From the NCBI GenBank assembly GCA_034509735.1, contig JACGWO010000012.1:1-64000 (forward strand): DNA of 64,000 nucleotides. Direction: 5' to 3'. The notes beneath the pieces are model-generated. The model was not told where the DNA came from. It saw only the letters and a program-made list of their open reading frames with translations, and searched no databases. This document shows, in pieces, positions 58,036 through 64,000 of the stretch (position 1 is the first letter of the stretch; each line of letters opens with the position of its first letter). Made by a program: the position numbers and the translations under genes. This stretch comes from Sesamum alatum (lineage: Eukaryota; Streptophyta; Magnoliopsida; Lamiales; Pedaliaceae).

Positions 58036-58419
58036 GTGGCAAGTACTGAATTGGTTCAAAAATTAAGTCTACCTACTATCAAGCATCACCGTCCATACAA
58101 GCTTCAATGGCTGAATGAGTGTGGCGAGTTGAAGGTGACCAAGCAAGTGAAGGTATTGTTTTCAATTGGAAGGTACAATGATGAGGTTATTTGTGATATT
58201 GTGCTAATGAAAGCATGCCACATATTGCTGGGGAGGCCATGGCAGTTTGATAGGCATGTAACACATGATGGATTCCAAAATCGTTACTCTTTTGTGCTAC
58301 GAGGGGAATCCATAACTCTCAATCCGATGACACCAAAGCAGATTTTGCAAGATCAGATTTTGAGAGAAAACAAAAGAGAGTGTGGGAAAAGAAAAGAGAA
58401 ACAAAAAAGAAGAGAGTGA
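58036..58419 (+). pseudogene. CRM-3 protease remainder and spacer
   Basis: Continues after the TGA with [40 protein letters not shown] and [19 protein letters not shown], the C-terminal part of the aspartic protease. The frame is lost in the A/G-rich Lys/Glu spacer near 58400. Confidence 0.85.
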
Positions 58420-58548
58420 AAATGAGAGTGACAAGAAAATGAGTGATTCAAAAGATGGAGAAAAAGAAAGCAAAAGAGGAAAGAAAAAGGAGAGGGAGAA
58501 GAGAAAGAGAGTTTACTAGTTGCTAAGAACAGTGAGATCAAGGAAGCT

Positions 58549-59665
58549 TTGCTTTCTCAACAAAACCTCATAGTACTTGTGTACAAAGAGGCTATGTTGA
58601 GCTCTAACGACCTAACATCTTCTTTGCCTAGTGTTGTTACATCTCTTTTGCAGGATTATGAAGATGTCTTTCCGGATGAGATACCACCAGGTTTACCACC
58701 AATTCGTGGGATCGAGCATCAAATTGACTTCATGCCAGGAGCATCCTTACCAAACCGTCCAGCATACCGTACCAATCCCGAGGAGACTAAGGAGATTCAA
58801 AGGCAAATCCAAGAGTTGATGGCCAAAGGTTAAAGGGAGAGCCTTAGTCCTTGTGCAGTTCCGGTGTTGCTCGTGCCTAAGAAGGATGGCACATGGCGGA
58901 TGTGTGTTGATTGTTGAGCCATTAACAACATAACGATAAGATATCATCACCCTATTCCTAGGATAGATGATATGCTTGACGAGTTAAATGGTTCAACTAT
59001 CTTTTCTAAAATTGATATAAAAAGTGGTTATCATCAAATTAGAATGAAAGAAGGAGATGAGTGGAAAACTGCTTTCAAAACAAAACATGGGTTTTATGAG
59101 TGGTTAGTTATGCCTTTTGGTCTTAGTAATGCACCTAGTACATTTATGAGATTGATGAATCATGTTTTGCGTGCGTTTCTAGGCAAATTTATGGTAGTTT
59201 ACTTTGATGACATTCTTGTTTAGTAGGACTTTGGAAGAACATGTAACACATCTAAATCAAGTCCTAGAGGTTCTAAGAAAAGAAAAGTTATTTGGAAATC
59301 TGAAAAAGTGTGACTTTTGCACTAACAAAGTTGTTTTCCTTAGTTTTGTTGTGAGTAATGAAGGAATCACAGTTGATGAAGAAAAGGTCAAAGCTATTCA
59401 AGATTGGCCAACCCCCACCACTATTGGAGAAGTGAGGAGCTTTCATGGACTTGCAAGCTTTTATAGGCGATTTGTGAAGGACTTTAGCACCATGGCAGCC
59501 CCATTGAATGAGTTAACAAAGAAGAATGTTCCATTCAAGTGGGGAAAAACACAAGAGAAAGCCTTTCAAACCATAAAAGAGAAGCTTACTCATGCACCTT
59601 TGCTAGCCCTTCCCGACTTTGGTAAGACTTTTGAAATTGAGTGTGATGCAAGTGGATTGGCATAG
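58549..59665 (+). pseudogene. CRM-3 reverse transcriptase and start of RNase H
   Basis: Covers the linker and RT. It stops at 58831-58833, where bases after MAKG are missing, and at TGA 58915-58917 (CGA in CRM-1, in CVDCRAINN). The RT core 58972-59223 has [23 protein letters not shown] and [10 protein letters not shown] two-base loss at about 59221 shifts the frame, which continues at 59204-59665 with [28 protein letters not shown] and the RNase H start FEIECDASG, until a one-base change near 59655. Confidence 0.87.
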
Positions 59666-59676
59666 GAGGAGTTCTT

Positions 59677-60956
59677 TTGCAAGGAGGTACCCCGATTGCA
59701 AATTTCAGCGAGAAGCTAAGTGGGCCGACACTTAACTACCCCACATATGACAAGGAGCTTTATGCATTGGTTAGAGTATTAGAAACTTGGCAACATTATT
59801 TGTGGCCAAAAGAGTTTGTGATACATTCTAATCATGAAGCACTCAAGTATATTAAAAGTCAAAGCAAGCTTAGCCGACGACATGCCAAGTGGATAGAGTT
59901 TATTGAGTCGTTTCCATATGTGATCAAACACAAGAAAGGTAAGGAGAACATTGTTGCTGATGCACTTTCAAGAAGGTATGTTTTACTTTCAATGTTAGAT
60001 GCTAAAATTCTTGGCTTTGAGTTCATCAAAGATCTGTATGCTAATGATGTTGATTTTGGTGAAGCATTTGGAAACTGCAGCCCAAGCAACGGAATTCTAT
60101 TTTCATGATGGGTTTTATTTCGAGCCAACCAGCTTTGTGTTCCTAATTGTTCTACTCGTTTGTTATTGTTAAAGGAAGCACATTTTGGGGGTTTGATGGG
60201 TCACTTTGGTATTTCTAAGACTTTGGGAGTCTTGAGTGAACACTTTTATTGGCCAAAGATGCGTAGAGATGTTGAGAAGTTTGTGGGGAAATGCATAGTT
60301 TGTCATAAGGCAAAATCAAAGCTTAATTCTCATGGATTGTACATGCCCCTTCCCTATTCCTAGTGTACCTTGGGAAGATATTTCAATGGACTTTGTTTTG
60401 GGATTGCCTAGGTCTAAGAGGGGGAGAGATTCTATTTTTTGTTGTTGTTGACAGATTTTCCAAAATGGCACACTTCATTGCATGCCATAAAGTCGATGAT
60501 GCCTCTAATATTGCTAATATTTTCTTTCAGGAAGTTGTGAGGCTCCATGGTATGCCAAAAACTATAGTGTCTGATCGAGATGCCAAGTTCCTTAGCTACT
60601 TTTGGAAAACTTTGTGGGGCAAGCTTGGAACTAAGTTACTTTTCTCTACTACTTGTCATCCTCAAACCGACGGGCAAACCGAGGTGGTCAATAGGACACT
60701 TTCAACTTTGTTGCGAGTAACTGTGAAGAAGAACTTGAGAAGTTGGGAAGAGTGTCTACCGCACGTCGAGTTTGCTTACAATAAGGCTGTCCATTCTACT
60801 ACTAAGTTTTCGCCCTTTCAAATTGTTTATGGTTTTAATCCTCTTGCACCTATTGATTTAACTCCTTTGCCTTTGCAGGAGAGAGTAAACATGGATGGAA
60901 AAAAACGTGCTGAATTTGTTAAGCAAACCCATGAAAAGGCCAAAAGTAATATTTAG
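59677..60956 (+). pseudogene. CRM-3 RNase H and integrase
   Basis: 59677-60108 encodes the RNase H remainder ([30 protein letters not shown]). After a small deletion near 60085 the integrase follows. 60160-60363 holds the HHCC zinc site ([20 protein letters not shown]). 60363-60956 holds the core with [20 protein letters not shown] and [10 protein letters not shown], and ends at a TAG at 60954-60956. The first catalytic aspartate (ATGGACTTTG at about 60386) lies in another frame. Confidence 0.87.
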
Positions 60957-61480
60957 AGGATGACTCAACAATACGTGAACCGTGCGAGCAAGGGAAGGAA
61001 ATGAGTTATCTTTGAACCAGGGGACTTAGTATAGTTGCATCTTAGAAAATAGAGGTTTCCAGACAAAAGGAAGTCCAAGCTCATGCCAAGAGGGGATGGA
61101 CCATTTCGAGTCCTTGAAAGGATCAATGACAATGCTTACAAGCTTGAATTGCCCGGTGAGTATGGAGTAAGTGCTACTTTTAATGTTTCTGATCTTTCTC
61201 CTTTTTATGATACAGATAATGAAGAGTCGAGGACGACTCCTTTTCAAGAGGGGAGGATGATGAGAACACCGAGGGCATCCAACGAGCTAAAGAAATTCAA
61301 GATCAATTGGACCAAGACTTAACCATTGGAAGTGGGCCAATGACAAGAGGAAGGTTGAAGAGAATGCAAGAAGCAATTCAAGCCCAATCCAACTTAATAT
61401 TTGCTAATGGGATCAAGTCACAATTGGAGGCCCAACATGAGTGCTTAATTTCAATAATTCAAGCCCAAGGAAGCCCATAA
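60957..61480 (+). pseudogene. CRM-3 integrase C-terminus reading into the 3' LTR
   Basis: Counterpart of CRM-1 20928-21518. Stops occur in the first part (for example 'ttagtatagttg' near 61030). The frame 61083-61322 keeps [20 protein letters not shown] and [12 protein letters not shown]. The polypurine tract has one G fewer than in CRM-1, which shifts the reading into the LTR. Confidence 0.8.
61246..61257 (+). promoter_or_regulatory. CRM-3 polypurine tract
   Basis: AAGAGGGGAGGA immediately before the 3' LTR start at 61258. Confidence 0.85.
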
Positions 61481-61730
61481 TAAGAGCCCAATTTCGTCCA
61501 TGTGCAGCCTTGTGGTCAAAGAAGACTTCTCAATTACATTCAAAGTGCATTTCTCACATACAAAGCACCAAGTTTCGGATTCACATGGCAGTCAAAGAGT
61601 TTTACTCGTTTTTGACCAAGAATGCATAGGTTTTAGTCATATTTTGACTAATTATTGAATGTACATCCACCAAGGAGTCACTTGGGGATATGTGTGGTCA
61701 ATTTGGGAGTGTTTTAGGCCTATAAAAGGC

Positions 61731-61737
61731 ATGTATC
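61731..61737 (+). promoter_or_regulatory. TATA box, first part of the CRM-3 3' LTR
   Basis: TATAAAA in 'ggcctataaaaggcatgta'. It is followed after about 27 bases by the foreign insert, where the transcript start region would normally be. Confidence 0.55.
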
Positions 61738-61763
61738 AGCATGCAAACGGGAACAGCCAAGTT

Positions 61764-62229
61764 CTGTAGCTCTGGGAGAGAGTTCCATAATTCCATTTAC
61801 TTATTCTACTCGGTCCTCTCTTTTTTTTGAGGATGCTGGATTTCCAGCTCTACCCCACGCCAAGAATACCTAAATTTCAAATCAACGGTATGATCGATAG
61901 CAAATTTTTCTAAGCTTTTACGATCATTTCTATGTATGAACAAGGCTAGTGTGAGTAGATTAAGTAACCGAACAATAGTAAAACGAATACTTGAGACAGT
62001 GCTTTATCCAATAATGATAGAATGGAACTTATTGGAATCATAATTAAAAAATGGAGTTTATTCGCTCCGCGGGGCGGTATACCAAAGAAATAGAAAAACT
62101 GTGGTACACATGCAAGTTTCTTCCCTCCCTCCAGACACCCCGTCTGTATCTGTAATAGAAATGATGAAAGAGGTTGGTTGTTGACCAACTGAAGAAATGG
62201 AAGAAAGATGTCCCAACTGAAGAAAGAGG
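61764..62229. other. Foreign ~466-bp segment inside the CRM-3 3' LTR, possibly organellar
   Basis: Unrelated to LTR, LINE or satellite here. The base composition is more even, with words such as 'cgctccgcggggcgg'. The minus strand has open frames of 70-80 codons (61946-62188, 62044-62253) with hydrophobic stretches such as FLIMIPISSILSLLDKALSQ, but no family I recognise. Near its right end 'caactgaagaaa' occurs twice. An organellar, perhaps mitochondrial, origin is a guess from texture only. Confidence 0.4.
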
Positions 62230-62474
62230 TTTAATGAAACCTTGCTTTGTCAATCTAGCATATTAGGTTGGTGATTCAAATTCACAAAGCCCCCAATTCG
62301 TGCTCAACCCAAGTGTGTCGTTGTGTGGATTGGTTTACTCGTGCTCGTGGTTGGTTGAATGTTCTAAATAGCAGGTCACGTTCCAATAACGTTGGTTGGC
62401 TATTTGCATTCCTCAGGTCACGGACCTCTTTATCCATTTCAAGCCTACGTCGTGAAGATCGGGCCACCCATGGC

Positions 62475-62955
62475 ATTTTTGACCAAAAATGCATAGGTTT
62501 TAGTCATATTTTGACTAACTATTGAATGTACATCCCCAAGGAGTCACTTGGGGATATGTGTGGTCAATTTGGGAGTGTTTTAGGCCTATAAAAGGCATGT
62601 ATCAGCATGCAAACGGGAACAACCAAGTTTTATCCAAATTTAAGAAATATTGAGAGAGAGTTCTCATATTTTGAAGAGTTTATATCCTATTTTCAGCTTT
62701 AGTGAAACCTTGCTTTGTCAATCTAGCATATTAGGTTGGTGATTCAAATTCACAAAGCCCCCAATTCGTGCTCGACCCAAGTGTGTCGTTGTGTGGATTG
62801 GTTTACTTGTGCTCGTGATTGGTTGAATGTTCTAAGTAGCTAGTCACGTTCCAATAACGTTGGTTGGCTATTTGCATTCCTCAGGTCACGGACCTCTTTA
62901 TCCATTTCAAGCCTACGTCGTGAAGATCGGGCCACCCATGGTCAATACCATATCA
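62475..62955 (+). repeat. Partial duplicate of the CRM-3 LTR
   Basis: 481 bp repeating the LTR from 'tttttgacc' (first copy at 61609) to the LTR end. Unlike the first copy it is uninterrupted and has the TATA box and start region. Confidence 0.88.
62587..62593 (+). promoter_or_regulatory. TATA box, duplicated part of the CRM-3 3' LTR
   Basis: TATAAAA in 'ggcctataaaaggcatgta', with normal downstream LTR sequence. It points right, out of the element into the CRM-2 LTR remnant. Confidence 0.55.
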
Positions 62956-63543
62956 CAAGGTTTCACTAAAGCTGAAAATAGGATATAAACTCTCCAAAAT
63001 ATGAGAACTCTCTCAATATTTCTTAAACTTGGATAAACTCTTGGTTCTTCCCGTTTTCATGGCTAATACATGCCTTTTAATGGCCAAAACACTTCCAAAT
63101 TGACCACACATATCCCTAAGTGACTCCTTGGTGGATGTACACTCAATAGTTAGTAAAAATATGACTATAAACTATGCATTCTTAGTCAAAAACGAGTAAA
63201 AGTTATGGTCCTCCATGTGAATCCGAAAATTGGTGCATTGTATGTGATAAATGCACTTTGAATGTGATTAATAAGTCCTCTTTGACCACTTGGCTGCACT
63301 TGGACGAATTTGGGCTCTTATTATGAGCTTCCTTGGGCTTGAATTATTGAAATTAAGCACTCATGTTAGGCCTCCAAATGTGACTTGATCCCATTAGCAA
63401 ATATTAAGTTGGATTGGGCTTGAATGGCTTCTTGCATTCTCTTCAACCTTCCTCTTATCATTGGCCCATTTCCAATTGTTCAGTCTTGCTGTAATTGATC
63501 TTGAACTTCTTTAGCTCGTTGGATGCCCTCGGTGTTCTCATCA
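62956..63543 (-). repeat. CRM-2 5' LTR, outer part, with CRM-3 duplication (CAAGG)
   Basis: CAAGG at 62956-62960 is the right target duplication. The LTR then continues exactly from where it broke at 55451 ('tttcactaaagctg') to its outer end TTCTCATCA at 63543. The two parts sum to about 826 bp, the normal LTR length. The TATA site reads TTTTAATGG near 63075 and is mutated. Confidence 0.9.
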
Positions 63544-64000
63544 ATAGGTGACTCATTTCTGGCTATAAATATATTCGTATCGACTCTAATAATCAATATT
63601 AAAGCCTCTCTTCGATTATACGAATAGGACTCCATCTTATTCAATATAAAATTGCACTAGTACTACATTTAAAACACTCGTTTGAGCCATGGACTCAGCT
63701 TTGTACCTTCACTTGTGTTTTCAGTCCTTATTATTAATTGATAGATGACTCATTTCTGGCTATAAATATATTCGTATTGACTCTAATAATCAATATTAAA
63801 GTCACTCTTCCCGATTATACGACTAGGATTCCATCTTATTCAACAAAAAAAATGGACTAGGACTACATCTAGAACAGTCTTTCGAGCAATGGACTCAGCT
63901 TTGTACCTTTGCCCAACAACAAACTCCTTTAAACAAGTTTAGACACTAATGCACTTTTATCTTTGCCGTATCGAGGCTTGGAGAACCTTCATAATCAACC
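63544..64000 (-). repeat. Satellite block 4, opposite orientation
   Basis: Same satellite, reading on the minus strand ('ctctaataatcaatatt', 'ggactccatcttattcaa', 'ggagaaccttcataatcaa'). One shortened monomer (internal deletion near 63710, where 'tttgtacctt' joins 'cacttgtgttttcagtcc') is followed by part of another that runs off the window. Confidence 0.92.

Larger units (their letters stand above)
55452..62955 (+). mobile_element. CRM-3, degenerate LTR retrotransposon nested in the CRM-2 LTR
   Basis: 7,504-bp plus-strand element of the same family, from TGATGAGAACAC to CATATCA, flanked by CAAGG on both sides (55447-55451 and 62956-62960). It has a 787-bp 5' LTR, primer site, Gag-Pol relics, polypurine tract and an abnormal 1,698-bp 3' LTR holding a foreign 466-bp segment and a partial LTR duplication. 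Coding is broken by several stops and frameshifts. It lies in opposite orientation to its host LTR. Confidence 0.93.
61258..62955 (+). repeat. CRM-3 3' LTR, compound (foreign insert plus partial duplication)
   Basis: 1,698 bp, about twice normal. 61258-61763 is LTR up to 'gccaagtt'. 61764-62229 is foreign sequence replacing about 70 bp of LTR. 62230-62473 is LTR again, to 'gggccacccatgg', about 15 bases short of its end. It then jumps back to 'tttttgaccaa' (equivalent to 61609) and runs to the true LTR end at 62955. Confidence 0.9.
52716..63543 (-). mobile_element. CRM-2, half-deleted LTR retrotransposon containing CRM-3
   Basis: Minus-strand relative of CRM-1, comprising 52716-55451 and 62956-63543. 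It keeps the 5' LTR, primer site, leader, Gag and protease, then stops within the spacer before reverse transcriptase (equivalent to about 23811 in CRM-1). RT, integrase and the 3' LTR are absent. Its LTR is split by CRM-3 with a CAAGG duplication. The left edge joins plus-oriented satellite, with 'aa' shared at the junction; the right edge joins minus-oriented satellite. Confidence 0.9.

Overview
The window looks like plant (angiosperm, probably eudicot) centromeric or pericentromeric DNA. No host gene is supported. About half is one satellite family with a ~335-338 bp monomer. The rest is retroelements inserted into it: three plant L1-type LINE copies (called A, B, C here) and three copies of one Ty3/gypsy LTR retrotransposon family (called CRM-1, -2, -3). 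The plant call rests on plant-type LINEs with a DUF4283 ORF1 and zf-RVT domain, a plant chromovirus-like Gag-Pol with an initiator-tRNA-Met primer site, and a plastid psbT fragment inside the satellite. The species cannot be named from the sequence.

Layout: 1-15213 satellite block 1, plus orientation, with a six-monomer higher-order repeat (HOR) in ~1.81 kb and ~2.01 kb forms and a 185-bp insert holding the psbT end (11990-12174). 15225-28115 is LINE-A (+), flanked by an 11-bp target duplication and split by CRM-1 (20295-27264, -) with its own 5-bp duplication. 28116-41226 is satellite block 2, which opens with a different, three-monomer HOR (~1,006 bp) and then becomes diverged. 41227-46132 is LINE-B (+, 5' truncated) and 46133-50810 is LINE-C (-, 3' truncated), joined tail to tail at a poly-A. 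50811-52715 is satellite block 3 (+). 52716-63543 is CRM-2 (-), lacking RT, integrase and its 3' LTR, with CRM-3 (55452-62955, +) inserted in its LTR. 63544-64000 is satellite block 4 in the opposite (-) orientation.

The relative order of events can be read from the nesting. Satellite arrays came first, then LINE-A and LINE-C (same subfamily, sharing a nonsense codon) and CRM-2. CRM-3 went into CRM-2, LINE-B probably into LINE-C, and CRM-1 into LINE-A. CRM-1 looks youngest: its two LTRs are nearly identical. The LTR family starts TGATGA, and its polyprotein reads past the polypurine tract into the 3' LTR. Both fit the centromere-targeted CRM clade, so the satellite is a candidate centromere repeat; this is inference and needs CENH3 data. 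No element is intact as printed. Several CRM-1 frameshifts fall in homopolymers and may be assembly errors, and the first ~5.5 kb shows many scattered single-base indels typical of poorly polished long-read sequence.
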